From Mesorhizobium erdmanii USDA 3471 (GTDB lineage: Bacteria > Pseudomonadota > Alphaproteobacteria > Rhizobiales > Rhizobiaceae): a stretch of DNA of 64,000 nucleotides. Shown here piece by piece: positions 54,515 to 63,374 of the stretch; the first letter of the stretch is position 1; each line of letters starts with the position of its first letter. Under the pieces are notes generated by a model. It had not been told where the DNA came from. It did not search any database and was given only the letters and a program-made list of their open reading frames with translations. Position numbers and translations under genes: made by a program. The DNA lies in the NCBI RefSeq assembly GCF_000472705.1, contig NZ_KI421453.1:372001-436000 (forward strand), written 5' to 3'.

Positions 54515-55759
54515 CTACTTGCAGCCGCCCTGCGCCCATTTCGCAAGCGCCACCTTGAAGCGTGTTCCCAGCGGATGTTGCAGGCGCAAGACAGAGACAT
54601 CGTTGGCGGCGAAATTTTTCGCCTGATCGCACAGACGGGCCTCGTTCCATTCATGGCAGCCGTCGCAGTGCTTGCCCTCCCAGACCGACTTGTCCAATCC
54701 CTCCACGGGACTGAACAGGGGCTTACTCTTGATCAGTTCGGCGATGCTCTTGCCGTCGATTGCCGCATCGCCGAACTCGATCGGATGGTCGAAAAGGATC
54801 GGTGCATCCGAGGCCAGTTTGGGGATTTTCTGGCGCAGCACATCGAGTGCAAGCTGGTCGCCGTTTTGGGCTGTCGCACTTGCCGCGGCGGTGTTGCGCG
54901 CGTCCGAGCCGCCTTCGGCTTGAGGTTCGCTCGCTTCGCCGACGATCAATGGCGCATTGAGATCGACCTTGTGCAAGACGACCTCCGTGGTCAGCGAAAC
55001 GTTGATCCAGGGGCGTTGCTTGCCGGAGGTTGCCTTGAAGACGTCACCGGTCACCCTGTTCATTGCCTCGGTGATCGAGACGTTGGAGGCGCCGATGTGC
55101 TGAAGCAGTGCGGCGGTGAACGGCGAATATTCGCCCGACCCGTCATAGGCGAGTTGATTGGGACTGGCGGCAAAAGCGACGAGCGTGCCGGCGCCGCCAT
55201 TCTCGATCGGGATTTCGGCCAGGCCGCTGCTCGCGCCGTTGCCGCCAGAGGACTTGGCCAGCGCCTTGGCAAGGGGATTGTCGCGGCAAGCATCGAGAAA
55301 CACCAGCCTGATACTGGTCTCGCGCGACATCTGGCGCAAAATGAAATCGACCGACACCGCCTCGAAGTCGAGGGAGGTCTCGTCCTCCAGCGCGGCGTCG
55401 ACCGGCAGCAGGTAGTTCTTGCCCGCAACCTGCAGACCGTGGCCGGCGTAGAAGAACAGCGCGATATCGGCACCGCGTACTTGTTTTGCGAACAGGGCGA
55501 TCGTTGCCTGTGTCTGCGGCTTGGTCAGGTCGAAACCGGAAACCACCTCGAAGTCGAGTTTTTTCAGGCGTTCAGCCATGGCCTGGGCGTCGCGCACCGG
55601 ATTGGCCAGCGGCGCCGCGTGCTGGTACTGGGCGTTGCCGAGGACCAGCGCGACGCGGCGCTCGGCGCTGGCGGCGGTCAAAGTCAGCAACAAGGCGAGC
55701 ACCGCCAGACCAGCGGCGCGAAACAGGCCACTGCCACGGGCGATCAGATCGTGCCTCAC
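54515..55759 (-). CDS. caspase-family protease with C-terminal CxxCH motif
   Basis: Exported caspase-fold (C14) protein of 414 residues. Signal peptide at about 10-28 (LAVLALLLTLTAASA); RRVALVLGNAQY; catalytic His in YAGHGLQ (about 104) and Cys in FLDACRDNP (about 156); QRPWINVSL closes the domain. A linker leads to a C-terminal segment with KHCDGCHEW (about 363-370) and further cysteines, a CxxCH motif of the kind that binds haem c. GTG 55759 has GAGG upstream and places the signal peptide at the N-terminus; earlier in-frame ATGs do not. Lies 7 bp after the YceI-OmpA gene. Confidence 0.85.
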   Translation of the reverse strand: MRHDLIARGSGLFRAAGLAVLALLLTLTAASAERRVALVLGNAQYQHAAPLANPVRDAQAMAERLKKLDFEVVSGFDLTKPQTQATIALFAKQVRGADIALFFYAGHGLQVAGKNYLLPVDAALEDETSLDFEAVSVDFILRQMSRETSIRLVFLDACRDNPLAKALAKSSGGNGASSGLAEIPIENGGAGTLVAFAASPNQLAYDGSGEYSPFTAALLQHIGASNVSITEAMNRVTGDVFKATSGKQRPWINVSLTTEVVLHKVDLNAPLIVGEASEPQAEGGSDARNTAAASATAQNGDQLALDVLRQKIPKLASDAPILFDHPIEFGDAAIDGKSIAELIKSKPLFSPVEGLDKSVWEGKHCDGCHEWNEARLCDQAKNFAANDVSVLRLQHPLGTRFKVALAKWAQGGCK

Positions 55760-55766
55760 CGCAACC

Positions 55767-56861
55767 TCAGAGCTTTGTAGCGGAAAACTCGATCCGCCGA
55801 TTGAGCGCCTTGTTCTTGGGTGTATCGTTGGCGGCAACCGGCCGCTCCTCGCCATAGCCGGTTGCCGTGATCTGCGTGCGAGGGATGCCCGCGGCAACAA
55901 TAGCGTCAGCAACGGCCTGGGCCCGGCGCTCGGACAACTGCTTGTTCGCCTCCGGCGAGCCGTCTGAATCGGTATAACCGGAGACTTCGACTTTCAGGCT
56001 CGGGCATTTTCCGACGACACCTTCGACCTCGGTCAGCAAGGGGCGGCTTTTCGCATCGAGCCGCGCGCTGGCGGGCCGGAAATAGATAGCGCCGGTGCGC
56101 GAGAGCACGGCGAACCTGTTCAGGCATTCCTCGTCGCTGAAGTTCGCCTTGGCCGCATCTGTGGCAACCGGGCCGACACCGGCCGAACTCGCCGCGGCGG
56201 CCTGGGTGGCGGCCGGCTTGCTGCCATCGGCGGTGAAGACGAAATCGAACGAGACCGACGCGGTGGGCACGATGTTGGTGACGTTGGCGGCCTGCTGCAG
56301 CTTGTCGACGTTCGGCAACAGGCCGAAGTCCTCGACGTGGACAGCGACCGGAGCCTCCGAAGCAACCGACACCATTGTGTCGCTGATCATGGTGACGACG
56401 ACGCTGGCCTCAAGATCCTTGTCGACACCATGCAGATTGAGGCGGAACGGCAGCGTCGCCTTCACCCTGCGCTTTGTCGCGAGATCGGCGAATGCGGCGG
56501 GATCCACTTTCGCCGTCAGCTCGGCGGTCGGGTACTTGAATGTTTCGAAGAACAGGAACCGCATGCGAACGTTGCGTAGGTCGACGCCGGTATCGACCGA
56601 ATTGAGATCGAACGTGACCTTGGCATCCCCCGCCGCGCTAAGCGTGCCCGTGATGTTCCTGATCTTGTTGGTCTCGACGATCGTGTTCTTCTTGACCGAC
56701 TGATAGGTGATCACCGAAGCGGCGGGATCGAGCGTCCAGCTCGGCGCGGCGCTGGCGGCTTGCGATCCGAGCAGCAGCAACAACGCAACGATCAGGCCGA
56801 GAGCTCTTGCAGCATGGCCTCTCGACATTGTCTTCCACCAGAATGCGACGACTTCGAACAT
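55767..56861 (-). CDS. YceI-like / OmpA fusion protein
   Basis: Protein of 364 residues. A signal peptide (GLIVALLLLLGSQAASA) is followed by a YceI-like domain (about 37-215: WTLDPAASVITYQSVKKN, GTLSAAGDAKVTFDLNSVDTG, FFETFKYPTAEL) and a C-terminal OmpA-like domain (VEVSGYTDSDGSPEANKQL, LSERRAQAVADAIV, NRRIEFSATKL). YceI proteins bind isoprenoid-type lipids in a lipocalin-like barrel; OmpA domains bind peptidoglycan. ATG 56861 is preferred because AGGGG precedes it. Probably a wall-bound periplasmic protein; in one operon with two caspase genes. Confidence 0.86.
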   Translation of the reverse strand: MFEVVAFWWKTMSRGHAARALGLIVALLLLLGSQAASAAPSWTLDPAASVITYQSVKKNTIVETNKIRNITGTLSAAGDAKVTFDLNSVDTGVDLRNVRMRFLFFETFKYPTAELTAKVDPAAFADLATKRRVKATLPFRLNLHGVDKDLEASVVVTMISDTMVSVASEAPVAVHVEDFGLLPNVDKLQQAANVTNIVPTASVSFDFVFTADGSKPAATQAAAASSAGVGPVATDAAKANFSDEECLNRFAVLSRTGAIYFRPASARLDAKSRPLLTEVEGVVGKCPSLKVEVSGYTDSDGSPEANKQLSERRAQAVADAIVAAGIPRTQITATGYGEERPVAANDTPKNKALNRRIEFSATKL

Positions 56862-57034
56862 GGAACGCCCCTGCCCAGGACCACCGTATCGACACCGACA
56901 CCGCGCGAACGCGAGCGAAGTATAAAGCACTTGCATGCTCTTGGCGAGCAGTTGCGGCCGGTCTCCGGTCAGGGTCTGCGCCGCGGAATTGGTCCCAAAT
57001 GGCAGGATCGGGGATTGACCGTCTGTTGAAGGGC

Positions 57035-57304
57035 TCATCCCCAGCCACCGCCACCGCCGCCACCACCACCCAAAGCTGGAACGACGACAGGTGCTTCCTC
57101 AACCGGCTTGATCACCTTCTTGGCGGTGACCTTCTTCTGCTGGTCGATCTTTGGCGTGGACGTCGTGCGAACGAGCTTCGCCTTGTGCTTCGTCGTCGTC
57201 ACCATCGGTTCGGGCTTGGGTGCGACGGATATGCAACCCGTCAGCGCCGCCAGGCCACCGGATAGAACTGTCGCAATCAATGCCTGTTTCACTGCCCTGC
57301 CCAC
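57035..57304 (-). CDS. small Gly-rich lipoprotein
   Basis: Lipoprotein of 89 residues. Signal peptide with lipobox (LAALTGC), then a short Lys/Thr-rich mature part (KHKAKLVRTTSTPK, QQKKVTAKKV) ending in a run of glycines and WG. GTG start at 57304 with an excellent AAGGAGG ribosome binding site; no ATG alternative exists. Positively charged and presumably unstructured, so it could bind peptidoglycan or another acidic partner. No family recognised. It lies 16 bp downstream of the Sel1-caspase gene. Confidence 0.7.
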   Translation of the reverse strand: MGRAVKQALIATVLSGGLAALTGCISVAPKPEPMVTTTKHKAKLVRTTSTPKIDQQKKVTAKKVIKPVEEAPVVVPALGGGGGGGGGWG

Positions 57305-57320
57305 TGTTGCCTCCTTGTGA

Positions 57321-59870
57321 TCAAAACAAGTCCCGACGGGGATTGGCTTGCTCCCAGACCGCCCTGGCCGTCTTGACCAGTTGGTCGTCGAGCGAGCCGT
57401 TCGCCGCGATCTTCGACTTGAGTTCGCCGCGCAACTGCTTCAGCGCCGCCGTTTTCGCCTTGACTCCGAATTTTGTCAGCGTCGCCTCGGCGCCCGGCAA
57501 CTCGTTGCGAAGATCGAGAGCAACCGCGAAGGCCAGGAACCGCACCGCTATCGCCTGGTCGGCCTTGTCGCCCTTCTGCATTTCCAGAGCCGCGCGATCA
57601 TATGCGGCGGACTGATCGCCGCGTGCGGTGGCCAGCTCGAACAGTCTTTGCGCTTCATCGAGGTTTTGTCCCATGCCGACACCGTCGCGATACATGCGGG
57701 CGAGGCTAGCCGGAGCGTAAGGCTGGCCGAGATCCATGGCCTTCTGGAAAAGCGCTTGAGCCTGCCGAGGATCTTTCTCGATACCCACGCCGGCCAGATA
57801 GTTGCGACCGAGCAGGTTCATTGAGTACATGTCCTGCCGCTCGACACCTGCCTTCAGAAAGGCCACGGCTCGAGCCGGATCGGCGGGCACGCCATTGCGA
57901 CCTTCCGTGAAGATCGCGGCAAGATCGTTCATGGCGTAGGTATGGCCCATGGCCGCCGCCTTGAGCAGGAGGTCAAGCCCTTTGCCGGTGTCGCGCTCGA
58001 CGCCATAGCCGTTGAACAAGGCACGTCCCCACGACGTCATCCCATAGGGATCGCCCTTGTCGGACGCCGCCGCATAGAAGCCATTGCCCCGCTTGCGGTC
58101 GACAGCCATTCCCGTTCCTGTCGCGTTTAGGTAGCCGAGTTCGAACACGGCGCGGACGTGGCCCTTGTCGGCTGCCGCCTGGATGGCTTTTTTTGCTTCC
58201 TCGATCTTGCCGGCGGCAAGCAGCGCCCGGCCCAGTTCGTAGCGGAAGCGGGCGACATCGGGATAGGCAGTGACCGCCGCCTCGCAGGCCTTCACGGCTT
58301 CAGCGCCGATTTCATTCGGCAGCAGGCCGGGGACGACGCCTTGCAGGTCGAGAGGCTCACCGGCGGCCTGGTCGCAGGGATCGACGCTTGGTGACAGCTT
58401 CATGGTGGCGGGCTTGGACGAATTGCTGTCGGCCCGGATCTCGAAGCCGACCTCGACCGGCGCGGCCGCACCGATCTGGGGTTCGTAGCGCAGTTGGTCG
58501 ACCTCATCCGCCATCAGGCTCGATTCCGGCGACAAGGCACGATCCGGCAGGGACAGTGTACCCGTTGCCGGATAGCTCGCGAGTTTCAGGCTGACCGCGG
58601 GGTCCCTGGTCGGGAAATCCAGCTTGAGCGGAACCGGGCCGACCCCGACCGGAACGCTGATCTCGCGGTCTTCGATCGCCTCGGCGGCGCCGGTGATATG
58701 GATGCCCCTCTCCAGCACCTGCTGTTTCTGTTCGGTCTCGAGCGAGGCGACGATCTGCTCGCCCTGGGCGCCCTCGCCGTTCTTGACACGGAACACCATG
58801 ATGCCCTGGGCTTCGCCGCCCCAATTGTCATGGGTGGCGTAGGCCAGCATGTCGACCTCCTCGGCCGCAGCGACGCCCTTGGGCACATCCATCTTCAGGC
58901 GCGGCAGGTCCTTGCCGTCGATCTGTTCGCCAACCGCCACAGCCTTGCCGTCCAGCAGCAGGCGCCCAAGTGCCGGCGGCCTTTCGATGCTGACGGTGAT
59001 CGATCCGCCATCGACATCGACCGGTTCCGGCAAGTCGAGGGCAACCGGCCCCACACCTGACGGCACGACCTTCTCAAGAACCGGCGGCAACGAGGGCCGG
59101 TTGGCGCGGCGCATCAGGACAACTTCGTCGATGAGTGAGGAGTTTTCCCAGGGAACCTGCTTGCCTTCGGTGGCCTCGACCACATCGCGGCGCACCGCGG
59201 CCATGACCGTGCGTATCTCCTGGTTCGGCGCCAGCGCCCGACGAGAGAATGCGGATGAAAACGGGCTGAGGTCTCCCGCCCCGTCGTAGGCGACCGCCCC
59301 TGGCTCGGTGGCAAAGGCAATCAGCGTGTTCAGCGAGCTTTTGACCTGCGCGAGGCCGGTGTTGCCCGCCGTGATCAGTTGGTCCCTCAACCAATAATCC
59401 TTGCGCGGAAAGGGATTGTTGCGACAGGCATCGAGGATGATCACCTGGATCTTCGATTTCGCGCGCAATTGCTGCAGGACATCGTCCAGCTTGACCGCCT
59501 GCACCTCTATGTCCGCGGCATTCTTCAGCGAGGCATCCACGGGGATCAGGAAATTCTCGCCGCCGATCTGAAAGCCATGGCCGGAATAGTAGACGACGGA
59601 CAGATCGGCACCGTCCGCCGCCGCCAGATAGTTGCGGAATTGCTCCTCGAACTGCAGCTTGGTGAGATCCTTGGCAACGAATACCTCGAAGCCGGCCAGC
59701 CGAAACGTCTTCGACACGTCCTCGGCATCCTTGTCGGGATTCTTGAGAACGGGAATCTCCCGGTACTCGGAATTGCCGATCACCAGGGCGACCCTTCGAT
59801 CGGCCGACGCCTCGAAGGTCGTGAAGGCGGCCACGAGGAAAACCGCGATCAATCCGCAAAGTCGGAGCAT
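57321..59870 (-). CDS. caspase-family protease with Sel1-like repeats
   Basis: Exported protein of 849 residues. Signal peptide (GLIAVFLVAAFTTFEASA), caspase domain about 23-260 with RRVALVIGNSEY, His in YYSGHGFQ (about 96) and Cys in ILDACRNNPF (about 147), then a middle region of beta-type sequence in two similar parts (VGPVALDLPEPVDVDGGS and VGPVPLKLDFPTRDPAVS), and a C-terminal series of Sel1-like repeats (about 560-790: AYPDVARFRYELGRALL, MTSWGRALFNGYGVERD, SMNLLGRNYLAGVGIEKD). ATG 59870 has GAGG upstream. First gene of the four-gene minus-strand caspase operon. Confidence 0.88.
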   Translation of the reverse strand: MLRLCGLIAVFLVAAFTTFEASADRRVALVIGNSEYREIPVLKNPDKDAEDVSKTFRLAGFEVFVAKDLTKLQFEEQFRNYLAAADGADLSVVYYSGHGFQIGGENFLIPVDASLKNAADIEVQAVKLDDVLQQLRAKSKIQVIILDACRNNPFPRKDYWLRDQLITAGNTGLAQVKSSLNTLIAFATEPGAVAYDGAGDLSPFSSAFSRRALAPNQEIRTVMAAVRRDVVEATEGKQVPWENSSLIDEVVLMRRANRPSLPPVLEKVVPSGVGPVALDLPEPVDVDGGSITVSIERPPALGRLLLDGKAVAVGEQIDGKDLPRLKMDVPKGVAAAEEVDMLAYATHDNWGGEAQGIMVFRVKNGEGAQGEQIVASLETEQKQQVLERGIHITGAAEAIEDREISVPVGVGPVPLKLDFPTRDPAVSLKLASYPATGTLSLPDRALSPESSLMADEVDQLRYEPQIGAAAPVEVGFEIRADSNSSKPATMKLSPSVDPCDQAAGEPLDLQGVVPGLLPNEIGAEAVKACEAAVTAYPDVARFRYELGRALLAAGKIEEAKKAIQAAADKGHVRAVFELGYLNATGTGMAVDRKRGNGFYAAASDKGDPYGMTSWGRALFNGYGVERDTGKGLDLLLKAAAMGHTYAMNDLAAIFTEGRNGVPADPARAVAFLKAGVERQDMYSMNLLGRNYLAGVGIEKDPRQAQALFQKAMDLGQPYAPASLARMYRDGVGMGQNLDEAQRLFELATARGDQSAAYDRAALEMQKGDKADQAIAVRFLAFAVALDLRNELPGAEATLTKFGVKAKTAALKQLRGELKSKIAANGSLDDQLVKTARAVWEQANPRRDLF

Positions 59871-60219
59871 GGCAACCGCCTCAACCGCCGCGACCTGACG
59901 ACCACAAGCTCCCCAGATTGCGGTATCAAGGTCTGTTGAAGAACTCACAATCCGCCGAAACAGCAACAGAAAAAGACTGAAAAACCGCCCCGGCCGCAGG
60001 CACCTTCCTCATCCCGATGTGTAAACTACCTCAGAGCCGAACCATCCGCAATGAGTGTCGACCTGTCCCGGGGTGGCTGTCTGGATCCGATGCATCCGCC
60101 AGGTTCCAATCCAGCGCGGGTGCGTCAGAGACGCCTGTCTATCCTGCGCGACGTCCTTGGCTTCCGGCAAGAGTATGACTGGCGCACACCACGACCCGGT
60201 TGATGCCCCGACGGGAACT
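59871..60219. other. 349-bp gap without a gene, upstream of the caspase operon
   Basis: Contains the presumed promoter of the minus-strand caspase operon (near 59870-60010) and the downstream end of the minus-strand enolase transcript. The part nearest the caspase gene is AT-richer. No convincing coding frame, repeat or strong terminator hairpin seen. Confidence 0.4.
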
Positions 60220-61422
60220 TCAGCGATCGAAGAAGCCCGCATCCTCTTCCCCGAGATATTTGCCGGCCGCTTCTGCGTCGATATCGAGACCCAGCCCCGG
60301 CGCTTCCAGCAGGTCAACCATGCTGTCCTTCACGATCTGTGATGGCAAGCCGATCACCAGATCCTCCCACCACGGGTCCGAGGCGCTCGGATATTCGAAG
60401 GCGATGTAGTTGGCGGGCAAGGTGGCGCATACATTGATCAGCGCGCCGAGACCGAGCAGGCCGTTCGCGGTGCCGTGCGGCGCCATCAGGATCGAGTGCA
60501 TGTAGGCGTGCTCGGCGACCCATTTGAGCTCGGCGATGCCGCCGATATCGGCCGGGTCCGGACCGATGACGCGCACCGCCTGCGTCTCGATCAGCTCCTT
60601 GAAGTTATGCCTGAGATAGATCTGCTCGCCAGTATGAATCGGCGTCGAGGTAGAGGTCGTCAACTCCCGATAGGCCTGCGGATTGACCCACGGCACATAG
60701 TCGCCGGTCAGCATGTCCTCGAGCCACATCAAATTGTACTTCTCGACCGCGCGAGCGAACTTGATCGCGTCTGGCAGCATCCAGCCCGGGCCGCAGTCGA
60801 GTGCCAGGCTGACCTTGTCGCCCAGCACTTCCTTCATCGCGATCACGCAGTCCAGCATGTGATTGAAACCACGCTCGCTGATCACGCCCTGGTCCATGGC
60901 ACCGTGATAGCCGGCCTTCTTCTGTGTCACGCCGTAATGGAAGTCCTCGATGCTGTCCTTCATGTTGGAGTGGAATGAGATTCCCTGCTTGATCATGAAG
61001 AAGTTCTGCGGCTGTTCCATCATCCATCTGACATCAGCGGCATAATCCTCCGGCCGATCGCCCGAGCGCTTCCGGCGGATCGAGCCATTGTAGACGCGCA
61101 CCTTGTCACGCACCTTGCCGCCGAGCAGCTTATAGGCCGGCACGCCCGCCGCCTTGCCGGCAATGTCCCACAGCGCATGCTCGATAGCGCTCACTGCGGC
61201 GCCATAGGGCTTGAAGGAGCCACGCTGCCGGATCTTCAGCATCACCCGCTCGACGTCGGTCGGATCCTCGCCGATCAGCGCCTCGCGGAAATGCAGCACA
61301 AAGGGCTTGAGATAGCTTTTGGTATACTCGACTTCGCCCAGGCCATAGAGGCCCTCATCGGTGACGACGCGAACGATCGGATGCTTGCCGATAACGGCGC
61401 AGCGCAGGTCGGTGATCTTCAT
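60220..61422 (-). CDS. enolase-superfamily (mandelate racemase/muconate lactonizing) protein
   Basis: Enolase-superfamily protein of 400 residues. N-terminal capping domain (VRVVTDEGLYGLGE, WDIAGKAAGVPAYKLLGG) and a barrel with metal ligands in LALDCGPGW, MWLEDML and HTGEQIY, and a late HGTANG. The residues place it with the mandelate racemase-like dehydratases of acid sugars, but the exact substrate cannot be set. A TAGGA ribosome binding site lies before ATG 61422. Last gene of the minus-strand group; the NIPSNAP gene ends 9 bp upstream. Confidence 0.86.
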   Translation of the reverse strand: MKITDLRCAVIGKHPIVRVVTDEGLYGLGEVEYTKSYLKPFVLHFREALIGEDPTDVERVMLKIRQRGSFKPYGAAVSAIEHALWDIAGKAAGVPAYKLLGGKVRDKVRVYNGSIRRKRSGDRPEDYAADVRWMMEQPQNFFMIKQGISFHSNMKDSIEDFHYGVTQKKAGYHGAMDQGVISERGFNHMLDCVIAMKEVLGDKVSLALDCGPGWMLPDAIKFARAVEKYNLMWLEDMLTGDYVPWVNPQAYRELTTSTSTPIHTGEQIYLRHNFKELIETQAVRVIGPDPADIGGIAELKWVAEHAYMHSILMAPHGTANGLLGLGALINVCATLPANYIAFEYPSASDPWWEDLVIGLPSQIVKDSMVDLLEAPGLGLDIDAEAAGKYLGEEDAGFFDR

Positions 61423-61431
61423 GGCGCAGTC

Positions 61432-61758
61432 CTATTTCACAGACGAGAAAGCTGTCGGCGTGAGCAGTTGGCTGCTGATATTGGCAACGATCTGCCCGTC
61501 GCGTTCAGACTCGTCCCGGGCCTTGTGCCATACCGGATCGGTGACGAAAGCCGCCCATTTCGCCTCACGCTCGGCCAGCGATTCCCAGGCGAGGAAATAG
61601 GTGAGGCGATTGTTGTTTTCGCCGATCGCCGTGGTGAAAAACCCGGCCTGGCGGATGCCATGCCTCTCCCAGATGGCCAGCGTTCGCTCGGAAAAGCGCT
61701 TGAGCAAAGCCGGCAGCCTGCCCGGCAGGCAGTCGTAGATACGCAGTTCGTAGATCAT
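61432..61758 (-). CDS. NIPSNAP family protein
   Basis: Protein of 108 residues with a dimeric alpha/beta barrel (ABM-like) NIPSNAP fold: MIYELRIYDCLPGRLPALLKRF, FTTAIGENNNRLTYFLAWES, AAFVTDPVWHKARDESE. Such small proteins often sit in catabolic operons, where they may bind or isomerise intermediates. ATG 61758 is chosen as the fold begins there; an upstream ATG at 61806 adds a charged tail. It lies between two enolase-superfamily genes, separated from the upstream one by a 104-bp repeat. Confidence 0.85.
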   Translation of the reverse strand: MIYELRIYDCLPGRLPALLKRFSERTLAIWERHGIRQAGFFTTAIGENNNRLTYFLAWESLAEREAKWAAFVTDPVWHKARDESERDGQIVANISSQLLTPTAFSSVK

Positions 61759-61858
61759 GGTTTCGTCCGTTTCTTTCCTTGCCTCTGCCTTGGGAGAGGT
61801 CGGCACGAATGGTCGGTCGTTGGCCCTGTGAGCCCTGGGGAACGAAGGCAGGGCGGCT

Positions 61859-61962
61859 AGAGCGGCTCAGCGATCGGTAGAATCGCCGAACCACTCTAAC
61901 TCTTTGTTTTTACGCAATTCCGGACGGAAAACCGTTACACACTTTTCCTGGAATTGCTCTAG
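61859..61962. repeat. 104-bp paired-palindrome (RIME-like) element
   Basis: Close copy of the element at 54393: AGAGCGGCTCAGCG ... CCGAACCACTCT forms the first palindrome, and GCAATTCCGGACGGAAAA ... TTTTCCTGGAATTGC the second, joined by AACTCTTTGTTTTT and ending CTCTAG at 61962. It lies one base beyond the stop codon of the second enolase gene, between it and the NIPSNAP gene. It could form hairpins in the mRNA. Confidence 0.85.
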
Positions 61963-61963
61963 G

Positions 61964-63322
61964 CTAACTCCAGGTCCTGTCCCAGCTATATTCATTGTCC
62001 CACTGCTCGGTGGATTGCCATATTGCCGTGACACCGGGCTGCAGATGCTGGCTGATCACCTCGTCGACCACATCGTCTATGCCCAGCCCCGGCTTGTCGG
62101 GCACGGTGATGCAGCCGTCCTTGACGAGCGGCTTGGGCAGGCCGGTGACGATGTCGTCCCACCAGTCGACATCGGCGGAGTGGTACTCGAGAGCCATGAA
62201 GTTTTCGGTCGCCATGGCGACATGTGCGGCGGCCATAGCGGCGATCGGACTTTCGGCCATATGGATCGCCATGGCGACGCCGTGATCCTGCGCCATATCG
62301 CCGATCTTCTTGGTCTCGAGGATGCCGCCGCTGGTGAGCAGATCCGGGTGGATAACGGAGAGGCCGCCGCTCTTGAGCAGAGGTTCGAACGCCTCCTTGA
62401 GATAGATATCCTCGCCAGTGCAAATCGGCACCGTGGTAGCCTGCTGGAGCTGCCGGTACTGTTCGGTGTATTGCCAGGGAATCACGTCCTCCAGCCAGGC
62501 GGGAACGTATTTCTCGATACGGCGCGACAGTCGTATGCCATCCTGCAGCGAGATGTGACCGACATGGTCAATGGCGAGCGGGATCTCGTATCCGATCACC
62601 TCGCGGACCTCGTGGATATACTGCTCGAGCAGGTCGATACCCTTTTCGGTGAAGTGCAGGCCCGTGAAAGGGTGCCGCACGTTCTGCGCGTCATAGGCAC
62701 GATTGCGGGCCTTGCGCTCATCGAGCGCACCACCGCGGCCGCGCGGATTGCCGTAAAGCCCTTCGAGCACGCCGGCGGGCGCCGTCACGGCGCCAGGGAC
62801 ATGGGCGATCTGCATCAAACCGAGGTCCATCTTGAGGAAGGTGAAACCGCGGTCCATGCGCTGCTTGAGACGTTTGCCGGTTTCGGTGCCGCTCGGTTTT
62901 TCGGCATCGGTATCGCAATAGACGCGCACATGATCGCGAAACCTGCCGCCGAGCATCTGGTAGATTGGGACGCCATAGGCCTTGCCGGCGAGATCCCAGA
63001 GCGCGATCTCTACCGCCGAGACGCCACCGCCTTGCCGGCCATGCCCACCGAACTGCTTGATGCGGCGAAACAGGCGGTCGATGTCGCAAGGGTTCTCGCC
63101 AAGCAGCCGGCTTTTGAGCATCAGCGCATAGGTGGCGCTGGCGCCGTCGCGCACCTCGCCGAGCCCGACGACGCCCTGGTTCGTGTAAATCTTGAGCAAC
63201 GCCGAGGTGAACGGGGCGCCGACGATTTCGGCCACCCGCATGTCGGTGATGCGAAGGTCGGATGGTTTGGAGTTCGTGTTGACCCGATTGAGAGCCTCGC
63301 CGGCTCCACCCGTCTCTGGCAT
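61964..63322 (-). CDS. enolase-superfamily (mandelate racemase-like) protein
   Basis: Enolase-superfamily protein of 452 residues. Capping domain with [16 protein letters not shown] and [18 protein letters not shown]; barrel with [31 protein letters not shown], and [10 protein letters not shown], followed by [14 protein letters not shown]. The metal ligands Asp, Glu, Glu are in place. Its length, with an insertion after the KMDLG strand, is above the typical 370-400. ATG 63322 has GAGGAC upstream. The first gene downstream of the partial enolase gene; transcription passes a 104-bp repeat after its stop. Substrate unknown. Confidence 0.86.
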   Translation of the reverse strand: MPETGGAGEALNRVNTNSKPSDLRITDMRVAEIVGAPFTSALLKIYTNQGVVGLGEVRDGASATYALMLKSRLLGENPCDIDRLFRRIKQFGGHGRQGGGVSAVEIALWDLAGKAYGVPIYQMLGGRFRDHVRVYCDTDAEKPSGTETGKRLKQRMDRGFTFLKMDLGLMQIAHVPGAVTAPAGVLEGLYGNPRGRGGALDERKARNRAYDAQNVRHPFTGLHFTEKGIDLLEQYIHEVREVIGYEIPLAIDHVGHISLQDGIRLSRRIEKYVPAWLEDVIPWQYTEQYRQLQQATTVPICTGEDIYLKEAFEPLLKSGGLSVIHPDLLTSGGILETKKIGDMAQDHGVAMAIHMAESPIAAMAAAHVAMATENFMALEYHSADVDWWDDIVTGLPKPLVKDGCITVPDKPGLGIDDVVDEVISQHLQPGVTAIWQSTEQWDNEYSWDRTWS

Positions 63323-63374
63323 GACTTGTCCTCGTTCTGATCGGCGGGGCTTGTCCTTGAGGTCCAGGGCGCCT

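Noticed and set aside
60055-60342. Small plus-strand frame of 95 codons in the gap after the enolase gene.
   Set aside because: It runs into the opposite strand of a firm enolase-superfamily gene and has no ribosome binding site or recognisable sequence.
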